Positions 37,827 through 50,900 of a stretch of DNA of 64,000 nt are shown piece after piece. The stretch is taken from positions 13,949,501 through 14,013,500 of the forward strand of contig CM028919.1 in NCBI GenBank assembly GCA_016801845.1, read 5' to 3'. The notes below the pieces were generated by a model. That model ran no database searches and was not told where the DNA came from. It saw only the letters and a program-made list of their open reading frames with translations. Each line of letters opens with the position of its first letter. Within the stretch, counting starts at the first letter, position 1. The stretch comes from Polydactylus sextarius (Eukaryota > Chordata > Actinopteri > Polynemidae). The translations under genes and the position numbers were made by a program.

Positions 37827-38910
37827 AAGGAGAGAGAGTTGAGGGATGAGAGGAGAGGCCTTTAAGAGGTTGATACTGTCTGCATTAGTCAGCTTTAGGG
37901 GAAGAAAAACAGCATTCTCAGCATTTAGGTTGTAATTGGCACCAATATATTGCAACTTCTTAAGTATCTTGTGCCAATTTATCATCATATTTCAGCAAAC
38001 TATAAACTTAAGTGTTCAAGCCACATAATTGCAAATATAAAGCAACAGAGACTGTGCAGATAGCTCAATTAGTTAAGGGTAATAAATGGAAATGGTGTAA
38101 AAGAGGGCGCTGGACAGCAGATGGTCAATTGGGGTCTTTGTTCCACTTTTACTAATAGATGAGTGACCTCTCCTGGCCAAACAGAGAACAGCAGGGCCCG
38201 GTCCATTATTTATGAGAGTAACCTCTGTGTTAAGTGGTCCCATCTGTGAGCCCTGCCTTTGCAGATGTTGCAAAACTGCATTAAGAAAAAAAATCTTGGT
38301 GATTCATGCGGAAGCCATGACCGCTTTTGGATCACAATGAGGCCTCTTTGTGATCTATAAGTCAGCTTTGTTATTCACATGAGGGGGTGTCTCGGAAAGA
38401 ATCTGATCTGAGTTTTAGATGAACAAGTAGATCTATTGTCTTCCAAAACAATCTATCTGGAAGTCTGGAAACGAGCAACCTACTCAATATTCAATCTTTT
38501 TACTATTATTACTGGTCAGATACAAAAGAAGTAAGAAGAAGTCACTGTACCCAAAAAAGAAATGCTTTAATAAAAGGAAATAAATACATTGCTTTGGATG
38601 GCAGTTAGAATCCATTACAGGCATGGGTTATTGCACAGCTCTAGGGACAAACAAAAACACTTTACCAGACATCCATTCAAAATTAGAGCAACAGTGGTAC
38701 CAGACACAAATCCAACACATTTCATTCAAAACACCCACGATAAGTTTCAATGTGCATTTGTTTTTCTTTCTCACCCAATATCCAATCACATATGGCTGCA
38801 GGCCCTTCTTTATTAACTTCTGAACATTGCAAAGACTGACCACACACTCGTGACAGCACTTAATCCAATGACAAAATAATGGCTTCAAACTGGTGTCAAC
38901 AAGAGTGTTT

Positions 38911-38929
38911 AAAAAAAAAAAAAAAAAAA
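38911..38929. repeat. poly(A) tract
   Basis: A run of about 19 A between the two genes. Confidence 0.85.
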
Positions 38930-40025
38930 ATCAGTAGACATTTCCCTGATGCTGGTTGTGCCTTAAAAATAGTTATCATTCAAAATGCTGTGCGTTTGAT
39001 GCTCAAGTTCAATGTATTCTAACAGAATTATCTTCAATGCTTTCCAGTTTCATTTTCACATTGTTTCTCTCTTTTTTTTAGCATGCAAGGTGAACACAGT
39101 TGAACATTTGTGCATGAATTAGGAATTGCTCTCAAGGAAAAAAATGTGCAAATTCCACATACATTATGGAAACTCACAGCCAAATCACAAACACTGGTAA
39201 GAACATAGTTGTTATTGTTACAGGGAGTCTGTCCAAAACTCCTACAATACATATTTGCTGTGTTTGAATCCACACAGACAGATTTACAGATGCAGAGGCA
39301 ACAATGGAACTGTTGTATTGTTTGTGTTTTGCATTGCATGTCTAATGTTTTCCAAGGTAAAGAAGACTCCTGTTGCTTCTATTGCTGTAATGTAACGTGT
39401 GCAAAAATGAATAGATAAAAATGAGCTGTTTTTTTTTTGACTGTGCAATTCACTGCTGATGATTGTGCAAGATCCACCAAAGTCAAACATTAGAAACACT
39501 TTGATATTCGTCCCCTGCTTCTGTAGCACATCTCGTCATCTGTCTGATCGTTTTAAAAAGGCAGCCTGGTTTCAGTCAGTAGGCCTTTGCACACGTAACA
39601 GACACTTAACACCAACAAATTGATTCCAAACAGCCCCTGATTGTGCAGAAGAGAAAAGCAGCAACTTGCACCTTGTAGCAAATTAAATGAGCTCTTTGAT
39701 AACTACATTATAATATATATAAAGTAGAACCCAAATGAAAATTTGACATTGACAACAGTACAATTTGTCACGTCACCCCATAAACATGAATAATCTGAGT
39801 TCAGTTTCTTCATCCATTTCTATTGATTACACAAGATTTCAGACACCAGAAGTTGTCATAAGGTCATAAGTGGGTTTTGTTTTCTACCACCAGATGTGTG
39901 TTGGCACATTCTGTAACGTCCTCTTTTCCAACATCCATTTACAATTAATGTGACACCATGCAAAGTCATTAAGTTTTCTAATGTCTGCATAATTATTACT
40001 GGTTGTGTTTTTAAAGGACCACGGT

Positions 40026-40050
40026 AAAACAAAACAAAACAAAACAAAAC
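40026..40050. repeat. (AAAAC)n pentanucleotide microsatellite
   Basis: Five tandem units. It is the complement type of the TTTTG tract at 44-65. Confidence 0.9.
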
Positions 40051-41104
40051 ATGATAACCATGACAATCAGCAAAAAGTAGTTTTAAGAAAACAGTCATGA
40101 TTTGCTGTATCAGTTTGCTGCCAATGAGGCAGTAACACACATGCAACGACTGGAAAACACGTATCTTTAACACAAATAAAAAGACAAGCTGTCAAATCCG
40201 TTGCTCAAAAGTGAATTAGTCACAAAATGGCAGACAAGATACAGCTAACTTCTGTTTGCACTGTATCACAAAAGCCTCCAAATAAAAAATAAAAAAGGTG
40301 CTACTTTCAGCGAGTATGTTTTAATAGAATATAAATTAGCCGCAGCATTCCTAAAGCTAAACAGCTAAGACATGAGACACATAAGCACAACTGTTATTTG
40401 GCCACAAGTTTGAACCTCGTTTTCCAGAGATGAGATCCAGATTTATACCCACAATAGCCTGAAAATTTCTAAGAAAAATATTTTTTTTTTAAGAAAAAAT
40501 ACATCTAGTACTGATTTCTAGTTTCTAGATATAAAGATATGAACACAGACAAAAATCTCCCCAAACCTCATCCTTAATATAGAAGCACAGAAATCAGTCT
40601 GAATGAGTGTGGCTGTTTTATGTGACACTTCCTGTTCACTAAATGACATCATCAAGAGATTTTTGGGCTACGATCTGGATTCATAAACTTTAAGAAAATA
40701 ACCAAACACAGCTTAAGTGAACCACATAACTAACTAACTGTAGGGTGTTCAACTGGACTGTTTTATTGAGACAGTTTATCCCTAATATTTAATATTATCA
40801 CTGTTTAGTTACTCAAAACTAAATAAAAGGAAATTCTGTTTTAACTGACAGTGTAGTATATAAAATAAGTGATCTCATGTTTGAATTCAGTGCATATCTA
40901 TTTCAAGAGTCAGATAATGTTAAAAAGTTACATCTCAATGAAAAGAAAAACTAACTGTTTTCATCCTTCTGTATAACATCAAACCTGTGTTGAGGGATAA
41001 TGGAAAAACTAAACAGCAAAATCCTTCATGTGTAACATTGTTTGGCTAAATTTTGAAAGGCATCGCATTTAGATATTAAGTTTTTAAGATGTGGTAGCTA
41101 GAGG

Positions 41105-41751
41105 TTTATTTTTAAGATAAAACTACTACTTTCTTTCTCTTTCATGTCAAAGAAAAAGTTAAAAAGCTCATGGAACTGAAAGCCTCAGTGACTTGAGCGT
41201 CAGGCAAGTGTGTCAAGGCTCAAGGCTGAATCACTGGGAGTGTGGCTGGATGGGAGTGTTAATTATCAGGAGCTGCTGCTGCTATTGCTTAAGGTTGAAA
41301 TCTTGGGGATGAAGTGAGAACTCTCCTCCATTGGGTGCAACAAGCTCCTATTTCATCAAACCCATTCGACTCTCATTCCATGTTTACAGGTAACTTGTGG
41401 TCATACTGGCAAAGGTTGCACCTCCTTAGGGGTACCTGGTCCGACACTGTCACCCTTAGGGTGCACGATTGTGTTCAAACTAAACAAAAAGAGGCAAAAA
41501 TAAAAATCTTGGAATGACGTCAGTTTGTCAGTGATGATTTCCAAGTATTATTTAAAAAAAAAAAGAAAAAAAAGAAAAGCTGGATCACCAAGAGATTAGG
41601 AAAAAAAAGACTAGTGTATTTAATCAGTCTGTGCACATGACAAATAAATGAATGAAGTCTATTTTAACGTCCTTTTTGAGTGGATGCCACATTTTTACAG
41701 GGTTGTGAGACACCACTCAAGCGTGTTGTGTGCAGTAACGAATGTGCTGTC
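41105..41751 (-). other. ddhd1: ddhd1 3' untranslated region (minimum estimate)
   Basis: The region follows the TGA at 41754-41752. The first AATAAA on the minus strand after the stop is at 41105-41110, giving a 3' UTR of about 0.65 kb if used. Further AATAAA copies downstream allow longer forms. Transcript data would be needed to choose. Confidence 0.5.
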
Positions 41752-41939
41752 TCAGTCTGGCTCCTGAATATCTTCAACAGGATCAGACGGTGGTGTGTTC
41801 TGTTTGTATATGAAGGTCAACAGGAAGAGAGCGATATCATGTGAGCACCAGTAGCCTGTGTGAGACGTCACAGCTGACCAATAGCGACTCTCCACCAGAC
41901 CTTCTCTGAGCTCAAAGTCAATGCGCCGCTCCAACTCCA
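41752..41939 (-). CDS. ddhd1: ddhd1 exon 13, C-terminal end of DDHD domain
   Basis: The acceptor is TGACAG. It encodes LELERRIDFELREGLVES to VEDIQEPD and a TGA at 41754-41752. RIDFELREGLVESRYWSA and the later HDIALFLLTF close the domain. The last dozen residues are acidic and lineage-variable. Confidence 0.97.
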
Positions 41940-44900
41940 CTGTCAGACAAAAACAAAACAGGACAGATGTGAGTTAACAACTAACACGCTCTGTACGTGC
42001 TCCAAATATGAATATTAAATTCTACATTAAATAAAGTTTGTTTCTAGCGAACACGTTGGTGCTTACGTGATGTGTCAGTAGTAGGTGATGTGGGCCGAGT
42101 CATGGTGGAGAGGCCGTATGCTGACTGGCTTTCCGCCCGCTTCTGCTCCTCTTCCTCAGCGTTTGCTCCTCCATCAAGTCCTAAAGACACTGATGGCTGG
42201 CTGTTGGAGCGAGAGAAACGCGAGAAGAGGATGCCTCCGATACCTTTTCCTATGCTCGCTGCGCCTACAATGAGGAAGACAGATAGAAAAAGATAAATAA
42301 ATACAGACATGTCGGGTGGGATGTAGTTCACAGCAAGACCATAATACTGGGCAATAATGAGCAATAATGCTCTTTTATTATTTGTCAGTTCACTTTGTTT
42401 CAAAGCACAGTGGAAGGAAAGTGTTTGAGCCTGTTCTCTGTCTGTCCACATGATGGCACTGTTGACATTAAGCTGCAGTCACACTGAGCATCTCACTGAG
42501 TTTAACTTCATGGAAGACAATGGATTTTATTCATGAATAAGGACTAGCTCCAGACTAAAATATCATTGTTCTTGTGGATTTTCTGTTGCTGTCAGAGCTC
42601 ATATTATTCTCATATAGAAAATCTATTTGTGTTACAAGGGGAATGTGTAAGCTTCATCCTCCATGTTAAACATCTTTTACTAAAACTTTAGTTTTATTCC
42701 TCTGGATGCATCAACAACCATCACATCCATCATACACAAAAAAAAAACAGTTTCACAGTTCTAATTCCTAAATGTTTTGAACATTCAAAGAACATAGAGA
42801 ACTGCGGAAGAGGAAAGTTTGGATGGCAGAGTCATACCCAGTATGCTGGCTTTGCCCAGACTGGTGATGGATTCTCCGTAGTGCCTGCGGGGGAGGACAG
42901 GAGACGTGCTCGGGCTGGGGATACTTTCAGTGTCAGACGTTGGGTCTTTAACCGGGGTGAGGAAGGTTGGTCGGATCTCGTGGTAGGGTGTGGGGTTAGT
43001 GGCGCTACACCTGGTCAAGAAAACAGATCCAAGCTATTCAAAACATTCATACTCTGAGGACATTCTTTGCACGAATAAGCAATAAATTCTAGTGTTGTGA
43101 GATGTAAGACATTAAGTCTTACCAGTGTATCTGAACAGGTGCAATATTGCTGTAATGCTTCAGGATGAGCGGCTCCAGTCTGTAGGCCTGTAGAGAGCAA
43201 TAAAACCTTGATTAGCTTTTAAAAGCATAGTCACATTATGTCAAAATATGTCCAGCGCATGCTTTCGTTTGCAAATTTGAGTGAGAGTGTTGCAAACATC
43301 TCTTTGAATTAGGGAAGTGCAGTGGAACACTGCCCACACACTTAAAGCTCGTGGGCAATTTCTAAAAGAATTCAGAAAAGTAAAGAAAGAAAATCTCCAC
43401 ATGCTGTCACAATCCTGAGCAACTGTATGGGCTGGGACAAAAGAGAGACTGACCACAGGGTCTGTGGGATGGAAGACGTTGAAGAGTCTGCTGCAGATGG
43501 AGGTGGGCAGGATGTGATCCTGGTGGCAGCTCGTTCCGGGGCGAATTCCTCTCAGAGCCAAAAACACCGCCAGAGGAGAACCCATGCAGAAAAAATTTTC
43601 CACCTATGTGACGAAAAATACAAAAATTATAAGACCTACATGTTCTAAATAAGTGGTACAAAATACATCTTATAACAGTGGACACATGAAAAACACCATA
43701 ATTACATTACTACATTGATCTGAGTTTTTTTTTTTTTTTTTTTTAACAACATCCTTACAATAAAAGCACTGAAATAATTATTATTCATGTATTTAGAGTG
43801 ATGTAATTGTATAAAAGTAGACCTCCAGTGTGTTTAATATAACTGACCATCTTACCCTAAATTTGAGGGCTGGGGGTGCTGAGGGTTTAGAGGCCTCCAG
43901 AGTGAGGAGTTGATTTTCCACCTCTCGTAACCTGTTAAAAGCAAAGAGCAGTAAAAAAAAAATTAACTATAAAAAGATATTAACTTCCCTTCAACGCTAG
44001 ACTGATGATCAATGGTAATATTACCCCCTGAAACCCTCAAGCAATCCTGTATGATTACTATAACCTTCCATCATCTAAACACACTATTATTCATCAGAGA
44101 CAGTTTGTCTTCAAACCAGTTTTCAATCTGCATCACACTAGAAAAAACACTTTTTTTCCAAGTGGTGTTTTGTTACACTAAGACAATGATGCACACAACA
44201 AATGATGCTTCTCACACAGTCAGAGGTCTAGAGTACTGCAGAGGCGGTATATTAAATGCTTTTTCTCGTTTATTTGATCACGAAGCGTCACAATACCCTC
44301 CTGTCTGCCAAAGTAAACAGGAAACAAACTCGCCACCTGCGCATCTGACAGTGAAGCTCACAGCAAATGCTGTTTCATGTTTGCCAAATACCACAGAAAT
44401 TCTAGATTTAGTGTTGAATTTAGAAGATCAACTCCCAAGCTCCTACCTATTCCTTGTAAGCCGAAGCTGTTCTAAAAGGTTCCTCTCTTCATAGGACATC
44501 CAGCGCAGGTCCAGCTCCTCTTCCACAACACGATGCTCCTGCAGACAGAAGCGTACAGGATCCCACCCGGTGATGATGTCGTAGGTGATGACGCAGCCGA
44601 GGGAGTGAGACACTATGGACACTTTTCCTCCTCGCTCTTCAAACTCGGGATTACGTGCGCAGAAAAGTGAGTACAGTCTGTTCAGCTCCTGTGTTAGGCC
44701 CTTGGTAATCTGGAGAAGAAGAGAGAAGAAGTTTAATGGAAGATCAGTCTGCAGCAGAGGTGTCTGAGAGTGCCTGAAAGCTTGGCTCTCACCTCGTCCC
44801 TGTAAAGGGGGCTGTTGTAGTACATGATGTCCATAGCACTGCTGTTGAGGAGATCTCTCAGTCCTCTCACTTTATCTGGTGTGATGGAGTCGACAGTATC

Positions 44901-47900
44901 TACAGAAACATGCACCACAGTTCAATTATAGAGAGATTTATAGAGAGAGTTAAGTCTCACCACATTATGACAGCTCCTTGACAGAAGGAGTTTGTTCAGT
45001 TAATTACACTATTTCTGTCTGCAGTGAGGTTATTGACGCAACTGAATTCTAAAGATAGTTAATTTAATTATTTAATCTATTCAACATAAAACAAAAAAGA
45101 CAAAATCTCACTGTATTCTCTTAAAATAATTGACCCAAATGATCAATCATTTATCAAAACCGCTGAAATTAACAACAGGTTAAAGGATGACAACAGCTCT
45201 GCTTCATGACTGAAACATTTAAATATGAGGACAACAACACACGTTAACTGCTCACATTTTAAAGCACAAACCAAAGGAACAAAGGGGAATACACACGCAC
45301 ATGTAGCCACATGACATGCTCACTCCCAAAAACATGCACTAACCTCCATCCAGTGTGAGTTTAGAGCGCCATTCAACAGGCAAGAACTCCACATGCTCCT
45401 CGTTATTATCTGAAAAGTGCTTCTCCTCCATCTTTCTCACACCTTCCCTCAGCCTGAGGAGTCACATGACAACGAAGAACACACAGCAGATTAAAGCAAC
45501 ACTGAACATTTTATTAATTTAGAGTATAACTGGACATATGTATACCAAAACATTTAAACACTGCAGTAAAAGTGTGTGATTTAGAAACACGTCATCACAT
45601 TGTTTGGGTGGCAGTGTATGATAATGATAGCTTCAGAGTGGATGAGCAACATCCCCTGTGTTTATCCGACTCTGCCACAGTCTGACTGGAGCGCCTGTGT
45701 TCACTCTTGTTCTCCCACAGACTTTAATGACTGTCGGGAAGAGAAGAATGACGCCCATTTTACTGCTCACTTATGCAGCAGCTTTCCTCATGCAGCACAC
45801 ATACACACTCACATACACAGTGGTTGCAGTGCTGCTTCTATATGAGGCAGCATTAGTTCACAGGATACACTAAATACACAGAGAGAGAGGGTGAGATGGA
45901 GTGTTGACAATGGAAAACGGAGGCTGAGAGAGGCTATTAGATGGTTGGTCTTTAAATGGAGCGTCTAATGCAGGTTTTGACAGGACTGTCTAGTGTGTCT
46001 ATGGATGCTCGGATGGTTGAGTTGTGCATTACAAAGATTTCTGGTTTGAACCCAGTGTTTAGGTTTGCATTAATTGGGCAGTGAGCTTTTTTCGTCTGTG
46101 TTTGAAGAGAAAGAGAAACTTCCTGATATTATTTTTATTGTAATGATCCCTTACTATTTCCTCTTTCCCTATTGAAGATGAAAGACACAAAGATGAAATT
46201 AATTCAGGCCAGACACGTCAGGCTGATCTTTCCCTTTGACTGACAAGAGTGTGTATGTTGTAATCCACAAGGGAACAGGGAGTGAGGCTTAAAGTATTCT
46301 GCAGCTTGAATCGGTCTACTTTACCTGCTTAACTGGCTTAAGCTGCAGGCCACGACCCGTCGCTGACTCTGTGACCCAGAGACACACATGGCACTAGTCT
46401 GCATATTCTTTACTACTGTATACACTTGTACTGTAAAGGCCATGGACCAGGGCCAGTTCTGAGCTCTGTAGAAAAATCTCCAGTTGATGGAGTGAAATTT
46501 TCAGCTTTTTTTTCCCTGTTTCTGTTGCACTGTCTCTGTATTTGCCTGCGTTGCAGTACATTTCCATATTCCACTGTGTTTTCTCAAATTTCAACGTGTA
46601 GAAAAAAACAATACAGAGGAAAGAGTCAAACAGCTGGAGAAGACAAAGAAAGTAAGAAATGAGAGAGAGAGAGAGAGAGAGAAGGTAGAGAACAAAATAC
46701 AAAGGCTCCAGGTGCAGTGTTATCAAGAGAAATGCTTAAAATAACTTCCACTGCTGTAATTATAGGTGGTTTTGTGTGATCAGAGTAAAACTCATAATTT
46801 AGTTAATGCAGTAATATTCCAGAAATATTCATTGTATTCAGCATTGCATACAAAAAAAACAGCTGTTAATACGGTAATTAGTGGGATCTACATTGCTCTT
46901 CAAGTACTAAAGTAGCACATTCTATAAATGCACTACTAACATAGTTGGCAAAAGTTGTGCACAAAAAAGTTAGATGGAATTACAAGAAGGTGCCAGATAG
47001 GCAGTTATCTGAAACCCACCATCAGTTACTAAAGAACACAATGTGCAATACAAGCTTAGTCAGGAGACCAAGGAACTGAAAGAGATACTATCACACCTTT
47101 GTGCCTGTGTTGTGACAGATAGAGAAACAACATAAAGAGAGGAAAGAAGTGAGCTGTCTTTATAAAAGCCACTGGGAACAACGGAAGGAGACGTGTGAGA
47201 GGCAGGCAGTGAAAAGAGAAAAGGAACAGATAGCGAAGAAACTCGATTCAAACATCATATTATCCCAGGAAGATTTATTCTCACCAAGTAGTTGAATCAG
47301 ACTGGGTATAGATGGTGAGCAAATAAAAAGGTCTTAAGGTGGAAGATGTTCTTTATAATCCTAAAATCCAGACTCTAATAGAATAAAAGTTAAAGGGCTG
47401 TGGTCCCTCTATTACATCTTTATATAAAATAATTCAACTTACATTCCAGTGTTTTTAATAATACGTCCCTGGTCCATCTTCTGTCCAATCCCATGGACCA
47501 CAAAGACGATGTGTGTGGTCTGAGGGGGTCTGTCCTCAGGTGAGGCCTCCTCAACATAACCTCTATGGAGCCGCGTACCACTGCTGGAGGCTGGTAGAGA
47601 AGAGAGGACAGGGTTGGATCATTATGTACTGTAACCAACCATTTATTTTATTTATTTATTTATACAACATTTTCTGTGTGTTTTGTTTTTAAGTAACGTG
47701 TTGTATTCGGTCCAAAGAGGCCAGTAGGTGAGACAGAGTCTTACTGGGACTGTGGCTCAAGACTGTGTTGCAGCATTTACCTCGAGGGCTCAGTGTGTCC
47801 TTATTTAGAATCTATAGTCTAGTCCAGTCATGTGCTGTGCGGCATGTTGATAGGAGCCAATAGAATTTGCCGCTGTCTGGATAGCACTAAGAAGATTTCT

Positions 47901-50900
47901 CTTCACTAAGGATATGTGTGTCAGGGTAGACTGAGATAACCAGTGACAGCTCCTCCTCTTATAATCTGCAAGCGATGAGATGAAAATGTGCCGTAGAGTT
48001 CAAAGTCTCTTAGATCAGATTAGAGATCAAACAGCAGACACTGGGTCAAGATTCACTTATGTTCTTTACTGTTACATTTGAACCATTTGATGAAGCCTAA
48101 TACACTAACATAGCATATGGACACTACATGATTTGCTGGGTTAATCCATTTAGGAGAATGAACTGCATCTAAAACTGCTTTAATGATGCAATGTGATGCG
48201 ATGTGTGTGTGTGTGTGTGTGTGTGATGGACTGAGAACTGAGTGGAGTAAATGTTTGGTTTAAAGAAGTTTTATCAATGAATGCAATAGTTGTTGAGCTT
48301 TTCCAATCTGGATCAAAGAAGTGAACCAACCAATCAACACTGATATGATTAGATCCTATGATGTACACTGACTGATCTAATTAAAACAAAACAGTCTTTA
48401 GGGGTGAGAGCAACTTACAGAAAGTTTGAGATTATTTCTTGCTGTTCAAAAACACAATTACACACATGGCATGGATGATGTATGATGAGAAACTGTTCTT
48501 CTTCACTATTTGGAAAAGGTGACAAATGATGATCACAAACCTTTGGAGAAGCCCAGTTTCTGAGTGACGGTCCGTGCAATTTTGGACGTGGTGGCATCAC
48601 TGTAGAGGTAGACTTCATCCACGCTGTGCCAATCCACATGTGTCCGACTCAGCTTCAGACTGTGAATGGCTGTAGGAGTGGGGCAGTGAAACAGGAGTGA
48701 GCAAATGAATGGACGGAAGAAAAAGAGGAGGACGATATTGGCAGATGGTGATTTGGGAAAATAAGGGGAAATCTTTCACCAGTGGAAGTGTTGTGGTCAC
48801 AAATTAAAGTTAAGAGAGAAAGAAATACAATACCTCATCAAAATTACACAAATGTATGTTTTATCTTAAATGTGGTACAAGAAAAGCAAAGGTTTAGGAT
48901 CACTCTATTTGAACAGCTCAATCAAATGCAGTCAGGAGCATTGATCTGCAGGTGGAAAGAAAAACACACCAAACTATCATCCACAATGTTTGCATATTTC
49001 AGCTCTTGCTTGCGTGTCCTGCTTATGTATCGTCATTCTGCGTGCAGCGGAGAGACTGATGTTGTTGTAACGTGAAATAATTACGTGCAAATTCATTTTC
49101 CCTACACATTATGTTTTGTTGCAGTCGTGTGTTGTGTGAGTGTGGTGCAGTGACGAGAGCGAGCAAGAGCAGAGATATGGCTGGAGAGGAGACACTATTC
49201 ACTACAGATGCTAGAAGCCATAAATGAAACTGGTTGACTTGAGATGGTTATTTATGTCCCTGCAGCATGTCCTTTAGATGTCCTGTGCGGTCGTGTTCAT
49301 CTGAATGAGATTGGTGGTAGACTTTGGCAGAAGTCCACTGCACAGTCATGGCTCTTTGTAATAGTCTGAGGCAATCTGGGTATTAAAACCCTTGAGAATG
49401 GGGTAAGGCACTTAGAGAAACAACAATGTTCCAGGTGACTTTTTTTTCTAGCTTGAAACAAGCTAGAAACAAAGAAAATGAAAACTGAAACGGTACAAGT
49501 GGATATAATACTGACAGTTTGAGTCTTCTGTACATACTGTTTGCACCTTGTGTCAGGTCTCTTTCCACAGTTTTTTCTTCTCATTCGTTCTTTATATAAT
49601 TGGATATTTATAAGACAGGTCCGGTCTATCCAGGTCTACATGGAAAAAACAAGAATTTCCAACATGTAGCTGTCTTTCTTTCTGCTGTAAATTATTAAAA
49701 CAAGATACACTGCACATCGCCAGAGCCCATGGGTTTGTGCGTCATATGGTGGGATTAGGCTGGGCCTCTGTAGCCTGGCAGGCTAATTTCTTCATTGGAC
49801 AAGCATGACTGGTGAGTAATGCGAGGCCAAGCAATTGTAACATCTTAACTGAGACCTGTTCAATTTGAGTGCAACTAGTGTGAATGAATGTCTGTCTCTA
49901 CAAGGAAAAGGAGAAGCAGGGTCTGGAGGGAACAAGAGTGTTGAACTAAAGGAGAAGTTTGTAACAGTAAAGGGAGTAACACTATTTATCCCAGCCAGAT
50001 AAAATAATAACACTGATGTAGGAGAAAGCAGAGGTGAGTGAAACTGGCAGAGAATTTTTCTCCCACACGTTCCCATTTATCTTTGCAGATCCTCAAACAA
50101 AACCATTCAACAGTGTAGGAAACAAAGGCTTAACCTCTACAACCACCACACTGGGAACATTGAACTCTTCTGAGAAGAGCACCTTTCACCATCCAATCTG
50201 GCCTCATGTTAAACAGTTTAAAGTGGCCTCCTGTTCTCATCTCACTCATGCAGGTAGAGTGTGTGAGATGAGACCTACACATTTTACACACGGAGCGCCA
50301 TTTCAGACTGTTGAGCTTCATTGATAGCCAAGTCCACTGTAAAACAGGAAGTCTAAGACCAGCTATTATATAAATTTTCCATTTAGTTACCTTTATTAAA
50401 ATCAAAATAATAACAAATGTTTCAATGAGGCTTAAAAAGAAAATGTAGCCAGTGAGGTGTTATGATGATAAATGGCAATTGTACCAGGACACTTCCTGTT
50501 TTACAATCCAGGGCATTGTGAAAGGAAGGAAAGGAAGGAGGGGATCAAAGTATACGAAGGAACTGGCAGTCAACCAGGAGAGGTTAAAGAGTTTACTGAG
50601 TTAGGTTAGTTAGGTCTCTAACGGCCATGGAGAACTACTGAAGGGCACGGGTGAGCAAGAGAGTTAAACAGGGAGGGATGAAGGACAAAGAATGTGACAC
50701 AGAGAGGGAAGGGGATGAGTAAGCTGTTGAAGTAAATGTCAAAACAGGGAAACTGTGTGTGAGAGTGTGGGAAAGATGCAAGAAGCACAGAGCAGATGAA
50801 GGAGGAGTGAATGACAGCATAAAGGAAGGGCTCCTCAAATTAAACATAAATATGACGGGCTATGATACTTGGGGCTTGGGTTGTGATGAAAAATACCACT

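Larger units (their letters stand above)
36201..41104. other. Intergenic DNA between ddhd1 and fermt2
   Basis: About 5 kb with no coding exon recognised on either strand. It holds a GA repeat at 37808-37826, poly(A) at 38911-38929, and an (AAAAC)n tract at 40026-40050. Minus-strand AATAAA hexamers at 40762-40767 and elsewhere mean part may be extended ddhd1 3' UTR. Confidence 0.65.
45454..47442. other. ddhd1 intron 4
   Basis: The intron is 2.0 kb without an exon-like unit. It holds a tRNA-like segment at 46003-46060 and a GA microsatellite at 46661-46682. Confidence 0.7.

Noticed and set aside
38055..38085. tRNA A-box-like TAGCTCAATTAGTTAAGG between the genes
   Set aside because: No B-box occurs at a suitable distance and no cloverleaf is visible.
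44012..44494. 160-codon plus-strand frame overlapping ddhd1 exon 7
   Set aside because: Antisense shadow: part overlaps the catalytic exon and the rest is intron without splice or homology support.
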